Shown: positions 8,901 to 17,301 of the stretch, piece after piece
How positions within the stretch are numbered: position 1 is the stretch's first letter
Layout of the letters: every line of letters begins with the position of its first letter
Assembly (NCBI GenBank): GCA_013178155.1
Contig: JABLXH010000031.1
Location: forward strand, 1 to 48,036
Length of the DNA: 48,036 nucleotides
Direction: 5' to 3'
Origin: Armatimonadota bacterium
GTDB taxonomy: Bacteria > Armatimonadota > Zipacnadia > Zipacnadales > UBA11051
The notes under the pieces: generated by a model
Seen by the model: only the letters and a program-made list of their open reading frames with translations
What the model was told of the DNA's origin: nothing
The model's database searches: none
Program-made: the position numbers and the translations under genes

Positions 8901-9798
8901 GTGCCCTCAGCTCCAGCTGGTACCGACCGGCCCGCGTAAAGCCCTGCTCCTGCGGGAGATCCAGTGAAGTCACATAGTACTGGGACACCGCTGAACCGCT
9001 GTCAGGCTGCTGCGTCACCGTTCGCGGCCGACCATCCACAGTGAGTTCCACTTTCGCGTCTTTGGCATTGAGCACCGCGGCTGTGGCGGTATTGCCGTCT
9101 AGATCGAGGCCGCACCAGCCGGCGGCCGGACCGTCAGTGTAGGTCACGTGTGCGAACCGCGCCGCGTCATGCAGGTTGGCCGAGATGGGACTGAGGGTGA
9201 GAATCCCGCCAAGGCTGGAGGCGTTGATGGCCACGTTCAGGCCATCCCTGTCAGCCGGCTGTGGCGCACCGCCGCCCATGGCCTCCCAGGGGATGAGCAG
9301 TTCGCACGCCCACTGTCCCGGCTCGTTGGTGGCTGCCGCGTGCCAGGAAGCGTTATAGGCCTTGTCGCCCGCCAGGCTGTCAAACTCGGTGCCCAGAGCA
9401 TTGACCACGAACTGGTAATGCCGCTCGTGTCTGTGGCCGCGGTCCACGTGCAGTTCCACCGAGTCATCGGCCCAGACCGTGCCGTCGAAGTCCGTGGCCT
9501 GCGCCCGTGCCTTCTGCCCCGGTGGCAGCGGGATACGGGCCGCCAGGAGCAGCCCTCGCTCATGCCAGCCCAGCCAGGCTTCGGGCTGGGTGGCACTCAA
9601 GGTCTCATCGCCCAGCATCGTGAACCCGCCGACAGGGGCTGCCCTCTCCCATTCGCCGTCGCTGATGCGTCCGTCCAGGTCTGGCAGGGCCACCAGCCGA
9701 GGGATGGTCAGTTGCGTCCAGTCTACATCGGCCAAGGGGCCGGCAAGAGCCACGCTCACCGCCCACAGTGCTGTCAGGGAGAGAGTCAGGCGGCGCAT
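5980..9798 (-). CDS. Secreted multidomain glycoside-hydrolase-like protein (DUF6067-type)
   Basis: A 1272-residue exported protein. A signal peptide (MRRLTLSLTALWAVSVALA) is followed by a CBM9/DOMON-like beta-sandwich (about 40-220; LDGRISDGEWERAAP, DDSVELHVDR), further beta-rich domains, a LamG-type concanavalin domain (about 680-860; FECWYRPGF, WYHLALTWSDTVRIYVNGR, IDEVRILSRA), a TIM-barrel-like region (about 890-1170) with the acidic pair in GGWYLDGPEW (D1016, E1019), and a small C-terminal beta domain. This is the organisation of the DUF6067 glycoside-hydrolase-like group; the substrate is unknown and catalysis is inferred from the barrel. ATG 9798 is preceded by GAGGTG and starts the signal peptide; an upstream in-frame ATG at 9978 would add 60 residues of non-secretory sequence. 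It follows the aminotransferase gene by 88 bases and is followed closely by the CDF and URO-D genes. Confidence 0.82.
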   Translation of the reverse strand: MRRLTLSLTALWAVSVALAGPLADVDWTQLTIPRLVALPDLDGRISDGEWERAAPVGGFTMLGDETLSATQPEAWLGWHERGLLLAARIPLPPGQKARAQATDFDGTVWADDSVELHVDRGHRHERHYQFVVNALGTEFDSLAGDKAYNASWHAAATNEPGQWACELLIPWEAMGGGAPQPADRDGLNVAINASSLGGILTLSPISANLHDAARFAHVTYTDGPAAGWCGLDLDGNTATAAVLNAKDAKVELTVDGRPRTVTQQPDSGSAVSQYYVTSLDLPQEQGFTRAGRYQLELRARADGQTLLVQRVALAVGPPVELQVSAYLHRQELATTVALQPGTFPWPDSTVGLQVVADGQAVVERTIEPPADGGPARVTLPADELLAGTFQVRVTARNNQSGKAFTAERTLADPLRPEWLGTKEGLTDAVPAPWTPLQVQGDSVKPWGRSYRFAGSPLPTEVITRDASVLAGPVQLTGRVNGRLLAWRGSPVRFTSRRPAAVVLTGTQTSDALELAGTTTIEYDGMIRCDLELSPTSGAATVQELTLEIPLKAQHARYLYHFPGAWGSVANSAFLPPEGWTHGFKPFIWLGDEDRGFSWFCESDQNWFPLDTKDMLRIERRGEVVVLKCRLIRDEQRLGEPLRYTFGFEATPCKQPEKTVWDYRITHHGNYGIETQPASLGGVITYEASRVLRREEGTFECWYRPGFANLERGLPMAQRSATANRSIFTVKWGTSMGSGSNCGLYWNELVQGPVAWSRRNGQVLMNPGAPFDWEPGQWYHLALTWSDTVRIYVNGRLVAEAPNTGFIPQDLADAVVEIGGAMPLATIDEVRILSRARPPQPTPGEYEPDAETLLLDHFEGYGEPNAQTPGKPGPGVSFGPGKFGRAVTWEVGLARTQLQWLADLGVRTICFHEHWSPYQSHPYITDENRPKMRSLVDACKQQGVSLLLYMSRQFADNCPEWELRSDEFLQTPRGGAYRRFPKQSAYIACWNSPYKDFCLHHLGKLIDEFGHGGWYLDGPEWPMACDNESHGCGYVAPDGKRRPTWDIFATRDFMKRLYVLTRQRNPEGQLNIHNSTVMVIPTLGFGTSTWGGEQIDVIKPPARTLDFLPMDSFRTEFMGRQWGVPSEFLVYDGQPYYARDVLAYTLLHGVLIRPSNEEMLAQVSALWKAYDEFPFEQGRMYPYWDNGDYLRVSPEGVYATAWQLPAKGLLVVVSNLGDGDAEVDLKLDLERFGLRRVTVKDALTAEAIAFDDGGVSFPLASWRYRLLRVVPAP

Positions 9799-9886
9799 AT
9801 CAACACCTCGCTCGGTACGGGAAGCAGGGCAGGCGACGCCGGCCCCCGACGTCGCCTGCAAGACTATCGCCGCGGTAGGACCGGGT

Positions 9887-11266
9887 CTACAGCCACGGCT
9901 TCCCCTTGGGGTCCGGCGTGCAGTAGGCGTCCAGGACCTTGGTGATGGCCTGCGCCACGTGCTTGCAGTCTGCGGCATTGAACCACTGGTTCAAGCCGAC
10001 GCTGATGTTGCGGTCGAACAAGTCGTCGGCCACCGGGCACTGGCCACGCTTGTACTCGACCTTGCCGCCCGCCTTCAGGTACCGCGGACAGCCGAAGGGG
10101 CAGTCGTCAAGCGGGCCGCCCTGCCTCAGGACGAGCGGGAACATGTCGTGATAGATGTGCCAGTCAGGGGGGGCTTTGGGCCCGCGCATCCCACAACCCA
10201 CACCCTCGGCGTTCAGCGCAGCCACGATCTTCTCCCCCAGTTCGAAGCTCTCCGGGAAGAAGCGCAGCGTGTAGCCGATCTCGCCGTCCGGATCATTAAG
10301 GGTCTGCGGGCGGATCTCCCTGTAGGTCTTCAACTGCTTAAGGATGCGCATCTTCACATTGTGGAAGCGCTTGACGAGTGCTGGCATCTTCTTGAGCTGC
10401 ACCGCGTCCATGGCAGCTTCCAGTTCGGACATGCGGTAGTTGGTGCCGACGAACAGCTCGCCAGGGTAACGCTCCTCGGCGAAGCGGCTGGGGCGCCACA
10501 GGCCGCCGCCCTCTGCCAGGTTGATGGCGGCCTCGTACATCCTCTGGTCGTTGGTGACGACCATCCCCCCTTCACCACCGCCAACAATCTTGTAGGCCGA
10601 GATGGAGAAGATGCCCAGGTCGCCCCAGGTGCCCACGTATTTGCCCTTGACCTTGCCCCCGCAGGACTGAGCGCAGTCTTCGACGACCGTGAGCTTGTGC
10701 TTCCTGGCCACCTTCATGATGGCGTCCATCTTGGCCACGCTGCCCATGACATGGGTCGGGCAGATGCAGACCGTGCGCTTGTTGATGAGCGCCTCGATCT
10801 TGGTGGGGTCCATGTGCAGCGACTCGTCCACATCGCAGAAGACGGGTATGCCCTTGGCCATGACCACGGCGGCGGCCGTGGCGTAGAAGCCGATGGCGCT
10901 ACAGATAACCTCTTTGCCGGGGCCGACCCCGGCAGCCACGAAGGCTGCGTGCAACGCGGCTGTGCCTGAGCTGATGGGAAGCGCGTATTTCACCCCAAAG
11001 ATCTTGCGTCCCACTTTGGCAAAGGCGTCGTTGGCGGTCTCTTTGAGGCCGGAGTAGTAGTTGGCCATGAAGGGGCCGGCGCCGAAGTCCTCGTCCCTGA
11101 TGACGCTGTTGATGCGATCCAGCGTCTCCTGGGGCAACCCGAAGCGCGCGGCCACGGCCATGAACTCTTCCCGGCCGATCTTTGGCTGGCCCTTGCCTTC
11201 GATCTTGGTGACGGCTTTCATGCCGCCCTGGAGTGCAAGTTTTTGGACAGTGCGTTCGTTAGGCAT
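9887..11266 (-). CDS. DegT/DnrJ/EryC1/StrS-family PLP aminotransferase
   Basis: A 459-residue fold-type I aminotransferase of the sugar-aminotransferase group, which transaminates keto-sugars for surface glycans or antibiotics and in some branches acts as a dehydratase. Visible elements: SSGTAALHAAFVAAGV for phosphate binding (about 99-114), VVEDCAQSCGG with the Asp that contacts the pyridine nitrogen (D197), and SISAYKIVGGGEGG with the Schiff-base Lys (K226). It is longer than the usual 370-400, with an N-terminal extension of about 50 residues (KIGREEFMAVAARFG) and a C-terminal part with several Cys. GGGAGG lies close before ATG 11266. It heads a minus-strand run and diverges from a membrane protein gene. 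There are no nucleotide-sugar genes beside it, so the substrate is open; the family is secure. Confidence 0.88.
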   Translation of the reverse strand: MPNERTVQKLALQGGMKAVTKIEGKGQPKIGREEFMAVAARFGLPQETLDRINSVIRDEDFGAGPFMANYYSGLKETANDAFAKVGRKIFGVKYALPISSGTAALHAAFVAAGVGPGKEVICSAIGFYATAAAVVMAKGIPVFCDVDESLHMDPTKIEALINKRTVCICPTHVMGSVAKMDAIMKVARKHKLTVVEDCAQSCGGKVKGKYVGTWGDLGIFSISAYKIVGGGEGGMVVTNDQRMYEAAINLAEGGGLWRPSRFAEERYPGELFVGTNYRMSELEAAMDAVQLKKMPALVKRFHNVKMRILKQLKTYREIRPQTLNDPDGEIGYTLRFFPESFELGEKIVAALNAEGVGCGMRGPKAPPDWHIYHDMFPLVLRQGGPLDDCPFGCPRYLKAGGKVEYKRGQCPVADDLFDRNISVGLNQWFNAADCKHVAQAITKVLDAYCTPDPKGKPWL

Positions 11267-11411
11267 CCTGGCCTCCCTCTTCCTGCTGCGCCGCCGCGGG
11301 CGGCAGGAGCGTGTTCACCGGGAGCGGCAACCACACCTCCCGACAGACGTCCCTTGTAGACGAAGTCATGGGACCGTTAAGGCAGCTAGCAGTGCGAGGG
11401 AAGGAGAGCTG

Positions 11412-13460
11412 ATGGCGAGCGGCGAAGCATTGCTGGTCGTCCACCAAGACCCTAGCGCCCCGACGAGACCGACCGTGAGCACTGCGGCTGCCACGCGTAG
11501 CGACGCCACCACAGAGACACTGCAGCCGCTGCGGGGCTACGCAGTGGCGCTCGGCGGTCTCATCGCCATTGTCGGCATCTATGCCGCCGTCCAGGGCCAG
11601 ATGGTGGGCCGCACCGCGGCGGACCTGCCCTGGACCGTGCTCTTTGCCCTCGCGGCGCTCATGCCCCTGCTCTCCCGTCTGCGTTTCACCAGGCGCGACG
11701 CCATCGTCGTCTTCATGTTCCTGCTGGTGGCCTTCAACTGCATTGACTCCGTCAACCGTTTCCTGCCCACCATTACGACGCTTCCCTACTTCGCGACCCC
11801 CGAGAACAGCTACCAGGAGATGTGGGACCGCCATATCCCCCGCTGGTTCGCCCCGACGGACACCGAGGCCATCCGGCAGTTCTGGGAAGGCAGCTACGAA
11901 ACCCGCCCGAGCCTGCGACCGTGGCTGGCGCCCATGGGGCGGTGGCTCGGGTTCTTCATGGTTATGTGGGCGACGCTGTTCTGCGTGGTGGCGCTGCTGC
12001 GCCGGCACTGGGTCGAAGACGAGCGCCTGGGCTTCCCGCTGGTGACGGTCCCGCTGTACATCATGTCCGCCGGCACCGGCCGGATGCAGCCACGGCGCTC
12101 CATCTTGTCAGAGCCGCTGGTCTGGCTGGGTTTCGGCGTCGCCTCGGCGCACTTCCTGAGCATCATGATGCATGGTCTGAACCCCGGGTTCCCTACCCTC
12201 GGCCGCTACACCGACATCGGGCGGCTTTTCACCGAGCGCCCCTGGAACGCTCTCCAGCCCCTGTGGTTTGTCTATCGCCCTCTCTACACCGGGTTGGGTT
12301 ACTTTGCCCCCCAGGACCTGTGCTTCTCCATGTGGTTCTTCTTTCTGGTCTGGGTGGAAAGCATCAAGGTCGGCTATGCCGCCCTGGGTATCCCGCTGCG
12401 CGACTGGCTACCCTATACGCACCAGCAGACGGCGGGGTCCTTCTTTGCCCTGGCGTTGCTCCTCGGCTGGACCGGCCGGGGCTATCTGCGTCGTTTGTGG
12501 GAAGCCGTCCTGGTTGGCACGCCCCTGGCGGGCGAGAGCGACCACCATCCGTGGGCTGACCCCCTTCGGCCGCGGCTGGCGGCCATCGGTGCGGCGGTGG
12601 GCTTCGCCGTCCTCTGCGGCTGGTACATCGCTGCGGGCCTCAGCGTCTGGGTCGCCGTGCTGTTCTTCGCCATGATCTTCCTGTTCGCGGTTATCTTCAC
12701 CCGCGGTCGGGCCGAGACAGGCGTCTATGCCTACTACCTGACACCCTTTCTGCAGGCCAGCCAGCAAATGACCTCCTGGCTCGGCTCTCGACCGCTAATG
12801 CCGGGCGGCAGCCCCACCAACCTGGTGCTGCTGACCCAGTTGGTGTACCTGCACTTCGGCTTCTTCCCTGAGAACATGACCTTCCAGATTGAGAGCCTGA
12901 AGCTGGGCGAGGAGTGTCGCCTGCGAACCTCGCAGGTAAGCTGGCTGGTCATCATCGCCATGCTGGTGGGGCTGATCACCGCCTTCGGCACCTACCTGAC
13001 CACCGCCCTGGAGGTGGGGGCTCTAGCCATTGGGGGGCGTGACGTGCAGGGCGGCTGGTGGGCGTCGGAGGTGCGTGGGCGGTACAACGAGGTGGATCAG
13101 GTGATGAAGGGCAACCCGATGATGCCCGACTGGAACCGCAATGGTTACACGCTGGTCGGGTTCGTGCTCTCGCTGCTGCTGGCAGGCGTGCGACGCGTCT
13201 TCCCGCGGTCACCCCTCAACCCGCTGGGGTACGCACTGACGGTGCACTACGGGGTCATCCTCTGGGGGCCGTTCTTTGTGACCTGGCTGGCCAAGGCCAT
13301 CATCCTGCGCCTCGGCGGCGGACGGCTCTACCACCGGTTGACCCCCTTCTTTGTGGGGCTGGTGATCGGGGAGCTTTTCTCGGTAGGGGTGGTTTGGAAC
13401 GTCTTCGCCGCTTTCACCAACGAGGAGTGGCGCACCCTAGCGGCGCCGGTCCAGGGATAG
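11412..13460 (+). CDS. Polytopic membrane protein, DUF6785/DUF6784 type
   Basis: A 682-residue integral membrane protein with about 14 hydrophobic helices. The N-terminal half has the DUF6785-like pattern (FNCIDSVNRFLP, MWDRHIPRWFAP, AIRQFWEG) and the C-terminal half the DUF6784-like pattern (GGWWASEVRGRY, NPMMPDWNRNGY, HYGVILWGPFFVTWLAKA). Both domains are of unknown function; a transporter is plausible from topology only. AAGGAGAG lies just before ATG 11412; a longer upstream frame has no such site and would place a soluble low-quality segment before the first helix. It diverges from the aminotransferase gene (145-bp gap) and its stop is only 9 bases from the stop of the convergent peptidase-like gene. 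Such genes recur among secreted GH-like genes in related genomes, which is a context clue rather than proof of role. Confidence 0.8.
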   Translation: MASGEALLVVHQDPSAPTRPTVSTAAATRSDATTETLQPLRGYAVALGGLIAIVGIYAAVQGQMVGRTAADLPWTVLFALAALMPLLSRLRFTRRDAIVVFMFLLVAFNCIDSVNRFLPTITTLPYFATPENSYQEMWDRHIPRWFAPTDTEAIRQFWEGSYETRPSLRPWLAPMGRWLGFFMVMWATLFCVVALLRRHWVEDERLGFPLVTVPLYIMSAGTGRMQPRRSILSEPLVWLGFGVASAHFLSIMMHGLNPGFPTLGRYTDIGRLFTERPWNALQPLWFVYRPLYTGLGYFAPQDLCFSMWFFFLVWVESIKVGYAALGIPLRDWLPYTHQQTAGSFFALALLLGWTGRGYLRRLWEAVLVGTPLAGESDHHPWADPLRPRLAAIGAAVGFAVLCGWYIAAGLSVWVAVLFFAMIFLFAVIFTRGRAETGVYAYYLTPFLQASQQMTSWLGSRPLMPGGSPTNLVLLTQLVYLHFGFFPENMTFQIESLKLGEECRLRTSQVSWLVIIAMLVGLITAFGTYLTTALEVGALAIGGRDVQGGWWASEVRGRYNEVDQVMKGNPMMPDWNRNGYTLVGFVLSLLLAGVRRVFPRSPLNPLGYALTVHYGVILWGPFFVTWLAKAIILRLGGGRLYHRLTPFFVGLVIGELFSVGVVWNVFAAFTNEEWRTLAAPVQG

Positions 13461-13469
13461 CTCGCGCCC

Positions 13470-15386
13470 TCACTTGCCCGGCCCTTCGGCGGCGGGAACC
13501 AGCCTGAGGGTCCAGTCGCCGATGACGTTCCAGAAGTAGGCCCGCTTGCGGCCAATGCCACCCCCGACTTGCTCGATGTCAGTCGCTGCCGACTCGACCT
13601 CAAAGTAGCGGCGCCATGCCTCGCCGAAAGTCTTCCCGGCGCCGAGCTCGGCCGCGAATCCAGTGGGGAAGTCATAGAAAACCTTCGAGCGGCCCACGAG
13701 AGCCAGTCCCTTGGCGTAGAAAAGCAGGGTCTCCGCACCCTGCCAGTACCCGTACTTTGGATCACTATAGGGCAAGCTGGCGGCGCCCTCGGGGGCGGTG
13801 ATCTCGCACCCGGAGTGCAGGAACAGGTTGGCGCTGTCTGGCAACACGCCGTTTTGCCAGAGTGTGCGCAGGATAGCGAAGTCCAGCTTGCCGGTCGGGT
13901 AGAGGCCAGGCACGAGACGGTTGCCCTCACGCCGCCATGACCAGGGCTGGCCGCCGCAGGCCGCCTCCAGGGCCGGTACGTTGGCCGGCTCCACCGCCTT
14001 GAAATTGGCTCCCCAGGGGTCGCTGTGGGCCGCGATGCCGCGCAGCACCGCCGGGCGCCGCAGCCAGTTGACCACCGCCGTCAGGTCGGCAGTCTCCCCC
14101 GTCACGTCGCAGCCGGGCAGGGCGAAGTCCTGCCACTCTGCTCGCGCGGTACGCAACTCGTCCATGAAGCTGCCCAGGCCGTATTCGGCCGAAGCCGGGC
14201 TAAGGTGTTCCGCGAAGGCCCCGTGGCGATAGCGGTGGTTGCGGTCGAAGTACTCCACCAACAGCCGCTGTTCCAGGTCCGGGTCCCGTTCCCAGATGCC
14301 GACCGGGTTCGGGGTCTCGGCTTCGCTGGCGAAGGTCACAATCTGGGGCCTGCCGCTGGCATCCAGGAGCCCCTCGCCGTTGACCCCGCGTACGTCCTGT
14401 TTGGGCCGCAGGGCGATGTGTCGGGCGTCAATCCGCGAGACCAGGATCTGGGGCACCGACATGGGGTTGGCGCGCTTGCGGTCGGCCGGGCTGCACTCGC
14501 CGTCTCTCCGCTCGTCGAGAAGCTTCACGCGCACGCCGTGGCGACCCCAGGGCTGGAGTTCATACTGGCCATCGTTCACCCAGAAGAAGTCCTGGTGAGT
14601 GGTGCTCCCGAGGTCGTAGTGCCATGTGGGTCCTTCAAGGGCCCATTCGCTCTCCGGAGACTTGTCCGGCGGCGGGGTCTTGTTGGGATAGACTGCCCAG
14701 AGGGTCGGCACCTTCTCCGGACCCTCATGGTAGATCCGCTCCCAGTTCCCGTCCAGGTCGGCCAGCATCAGGTCACTGCGATGGGCCACCAGTTCGCCCA
14801 TGGTCACGACCCGCGGCACCGGCCGTCCCCCGAAGTCCTCGCGCTCCGGCTGGCCGTCATGCAGCACCGTGGGCTGCAGTTGCCGCCAGTTGTAGGTGCG
14901 CACGATGGCGCCTTCGGGAAAGCTGCCAACAAAGACCACCCCGGCCAGGTCCGGCGCCTGTCGGCGGACGGCCAGCAGGTACCGGCGGATAGCCAACAGC
15001 GTACGTCCGTCCTGGTGGCGGGGGCCATCGTACACCTGCATCGCTACCACACGCACACGCCATCCCTCGCACGCCAGGTCGCGACTGAAGGTGTACAGAC
15101 AGCCTCGGAGCGCGGTCGAGGGGGCAACATCCGGGCCGGTCATGCCCAGCAGCCGGGGCTCCACGATCACCAGCACGAGGCCACGGCTCGGCCCGGAAGG
15201 CCTACGGTCCATGCCCAGCGAGCGGACCCAGCGCAACTCGATGGTACCGTCGTCATTCAGGTCGTAGCCGCCAAAGCGAGCGTCCAGCGAGGCCGTCGTC
15301 TGGTCGGCAGAGCTGTCACTGGCCACCAGGGCGGCCACGAGCACAGACAGGCAGAGAGCAGGGAAAAGAGATCGCCAGTAGACCAT
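13470..15386 (-). CDS. Secreted gingipain-like (clan CD) cysteine peptidase candidate
   Basis: A 638-residue exported protein: signal peptide at 1-28, then a calcium-loop-like segment (DLNDDGTIE, 42-50). The rest reads like a caspase/gingipain fold: LAGVVFVGSFPEGA (148-160) and VPQILVSRID (311-320) resemble the strand motifs of peptidase family C25, a hydrophobic run leads into His in GIAAHSDPWG (H454), another leads into Cys in LFLHSGCEI (C527), and GKTFGEAWRRYF with the closing WNVIGDWTLRL (619-629) matches the C25 end pattern. The hydrophobic-block-then-His and hydrophobic-block-then-Cys arrangement is the clan CD dyad. No characterised homologue is recognised with certainty and the Trp in GDWT replaces the usual Pro. 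It is last in a minus-strand run after the DUF4139-like gene (92-bp gap). Secretion is sure; peptidase activity is inferred. Confidence 0.6.
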   Translation of the reverse strand: MVYWRSLFPALCLSVLVAALVASDSSADQTTASLDARFGGYDLNDDGTIELRWVRSLGMDRRPSGPSRGLVLVIVEPRLLGMTGPDVAPSTALRGCLYTFSRDLACEGWRVRVVAMQVYDGPRHQDGRTLLAIRRYLLAVRRQAPDLAGVVFVGSFPEGAIVRTYNWRQLQPTVLHDGQPEREDFGGRPVPRVVTMGELVAHRSDLMLADLDGNWERIYHEGPEKVPTLWAVYPNKTPPPDKSPESEWALEGPTWHYDLGSTTHQDFFWVNDGQYELQPWGRHGVRVKLLDERRDGECSPADRKRANPMSVPQILVSRIDARHIALRPKQDVRGVNGEGLLDASGRPQIVTFASEAETPNPVGIWERDPDLEQRLLVEYFDRNHRYRHGAFAEHLSPASAEYGLGSFMDELRTARAEWQDFALPGCDVTGETADLTAVVNWLRRPAVLRGIAAHSDPWGANFKAVEPANVPALEAACGGQPWSWRREGNRLVPGLYPTGKLDFAILRTLWQNGVLPDSANLFLHSGCEITAPEGAASLPYSDPKYGYWQGAETLLFYAKGLALVGRSKVFYDFPTGFAAELGAGKTFGEAWRRYFEVESAATDIEQVGGGIGRKRAYFWNVIGDWTLRLVPAAEGPGK

Positions 15387-15393
15387 GACAGGT

Positions 15394-15417
15394 AGTTCAC
15401 CCGCAGGCGCCTGAACT
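15394..15417 (-). promoter_or_regulatory. Inverted repeat in the leader of the peptidase-like gene
   Basis: AGTTCA (15394-15399) and TGAACT (15412-15417) form a 6-bp dyad with a 12-base GC-rich centre, ending 8 bases before ATG 15386. The only ribosome-site-like bases (GGGTGA on the minus strand) lie inside the dyad, so a hairpin there could limit translation. It could equally be an operator or chance. Confidence 0.3.
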
Positions 15418-15478
15418 CCTCCCCCGACTGATGGCCCGTCGCCCGGCCGGGCCCCAGACCGTGGACAGCGGGCGCAGC

Positions 15479-17245
15479 CTACATCGGCACATAGATCGTG
15501 TACATGTAAGTGAGCTTGCGGGCCTCACCTGGGGCAATGCGCAGGTCCCAGGTCAGTCGCGTCATGGGGTCGAGGCGTGCGGGCGCATCACCGAGCTTGA
15601 CCGCCTTCCCGTCTTCCGTGATCTCCTGCACGCTGCCCCGCAGCTCGCGGGTGGCGATCAGCCTGATCTCAGCCGCCTTATGACTCGTCACAGTCACCTC
15701 GCCCCGCACGGTCACGAGGTCGTAGTCGGTGCCGCTCACCCGCAGCGCCTTCCGCTTGCGGTCGGTCTCCTCCTCGATGCGCTCGGTCAGGATGTCAGGC
15801 GCCATGGTGGTGGTGATGTCCACCTCGCCGCCAATGGGCGTGTACAGCAGCATCGTCTGTGAGATGGGCTGCCAGTCGCGCACGGCCATGGCCGGGGCTG
15901 TGGTCCAGGGCTGCCGGGTGGTGTTGGTGACGCGCAGGGCGTGCCACACCTTGGGCTTTTTGGCTTCCTGGGCCAGGGCGTCGGCATCGGGCGAGCCGGT
16001 GCTGCTTGGCGGGTTGTAAGACGACGACCAGCGGCGCCAGTAGTCCCGGTCATCCAGTTCCTTCCACAGGTAGACGTCCTCGTAAGGCAGAGTCTCTTCG
16101 AAGATGGCGACTCCAGCCCGCGCGCCGCGCTTGAGCGTTACGTTCGGGACCTCGTAGAAGAAGAGTTCATCCACCGACTCCCCGGTGACCGGCATGACCG
16201 GCGCAGGAACCGTCGGCTCAGCTTCCGCGTAGCCGGCCATACCGCCGCCCATCATCCCCGGCATCGCGACCTGGGTCATCATGGCGTTGGAGAGCATGTC
16301 GCGGCGGCGTGGGTCCATCTGGGCCTCGGCGAAGTAGGACGAGAGCCGCGTCCAGGCCACCTGCAGCGATAGAGGAGAGAGGTTGTCCTGCTGGATGAAG
16401 TTGGGGACGCCGACCACCAGGTGCAGTCTGCTGTCATCGAGATCGGCCACGTCATTGATGACGGTGCCCTGAAGCTGCATGCGGAGCTGGTTGTCCGGCA
16501 GGAGCTGCAGCCGGTAGGCCGGGATCCAGCGCAGCCCCTTGGCCAGATAGGCCAGGCCGATGGGGGCCTTGCCGGAGAAGGTCTGGCTGCCCTGCACCAG
16601 GCGAGCACTGAGCACCTGCTTGGGCTTGGCGACCTGAGCCTCGCGGTTCGTCTCGCCATGAATCGTGATGTCCCGCACGATGTTGCGCGGGATGAACTGA
16701 TCGCCGTCTCGAGTGCGGACCACGAGGAAAGCGAGGGTCTGTGGCGGCACATCCGGGCGAGGGGGCACGGCCGCCCAGATCGCCGCGTCATCGGGGCTTA
16801 CGGGAGCCGGTTGGCGACCGTAGTAGTTGGGGTCCGCCCCCATGATCGGCTCCTGGAGCGTGCCGCGCCACACCTGGCCGTTCCCCTGGCCGCGAACGGT
16901 CACCGTGGCGCCGATGTTGGCCTGCACCAGCCCCTCCAGGTTCTCCGCCCGCCGCGACTGCTTGATCTCCTGCACCTCGGCCACCACACGGTCTACGCTT
17001 ACGCCGGTCTGGGGGCTGTAAAGCCACAGGGTGCCCAGCGAGGCCTGGGGCGTCTCGGCGAAGGTGACCCAGCCGTCGCTGGTCTTCGCCTGCCCCTCGG
17101 CCAGGACAAAGCCATAGCCATGCTTGAACACGGCCACGTCCGTGACCCGAACCGCTGTCGGTTCCACCTCGGCCGCCAGGGCCGCCGACAGAGCCAGCGC
17201 TGCCACACCAACGGCCGGCCCGACGCGAAGTCGCGCGCTGTGCAT
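15479..17245 (-). CDS. Secreted DUF4139-like beta-rich protein
   Basis: A 588-residue exported protein with a signal peptide (LRVGPAVGVAALALSAALAA). The N-terminal half starts AVRVTDVAVFKHGYGFVLAEG and the middle contains GLRWIPAYRLQLL, then LQGTVINDVADLDDSRLHLVVGVPNF. This run of motifs (W-x-P-x-Y, V-x-ND-x-x-DL, LVVG-PNF) is typical of DUF4139 domain proteins, which are mostly uncharacterised and probably cell-surface. The C-terminal third repeats beta-sandwich patterns and ends EARKLTYMYTIYVPM. AGGAGG lies seven bases before ATG 17245, choosing it over ATG 17251, where the spacing would be one base, and over an upstream ATG at 17350. A Met/Gly-rich loop (MPGMMGGGMAGYAEAE) is an unusual insertion. 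It lies between a secreted barrel protein (56-bp gap) and the peptidase-like gene. Family-level call only; function unknown. Confidence 0.65.
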   Translation of the reverse strand: MHSARLRVGPAVGVAALALSAALAAEVEPTAVRVTDVAVFKHGYGFVLAEGQAKTSDGWVTFAETPQASLGTLWLYSPQTGVSVDRVVAEVQEIKQSRRAENLEGLVQANIGATVTVRGQGNGQVWRGTLQEPIMGADPNYYGRQPAPVSPDDAAIWAAVPPRPDVPPQTLAFLVVRTRDGDQFIPRNIVRDITIHGETNREAQVAKPKQVLSARLVQGSQTFSGKAPIGLAYLAKGLRWIPAYRLQLLPDNQLRMQLQGTVINDVADLDDSRLHLVVGVPNFIQQDNLSPLSLQVAWTRLSSYFAEAQMDPRRRDMLSNAMMTQVAMPGMMGGGMAGYAEAEPTVPAPVMPVTGESVDELFFYEVPNVTLKRGARAGVAIFEETLPYEDVYLWKELDDRDYWRRWSSSYNPPSSTGSPDADALAQEAKKPKVWHALRVTNTTRQPWTTAPAMAVRDWQPISQTMLLYTPIGGEVDITTTMAPDILTERIEEETDRKRKALRVSGTDYDLVTVRGEVTVTSHKAAEIRLIATRELRGSVQEITEDGKAVKLGDAPARLDPMTRLTWDLRIAPGEARKLTYMYTIYVPM

Positions 17246-17301
17246 GTCCATCCCTCCTTGCCAGCAGCTTAGAGGCGCCTGCGCGGCAGGTTCTTCCCGG
17301 T

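Noticed and set aside
11281-11309. GC-rich hairpin in the aminotransferase/DUF6785 divergent region
   Set aside because: The stem needs a 5-nt bulge to form and has no U-tract; such structures are frequent by chance at this base composition.
14025-15395. A 456-codon plus-strand open frame
   Set aside because: Antisense to the peptidase-like gene. The minus-strand reading has a signal peptide and family-like motifs; this one has neither.
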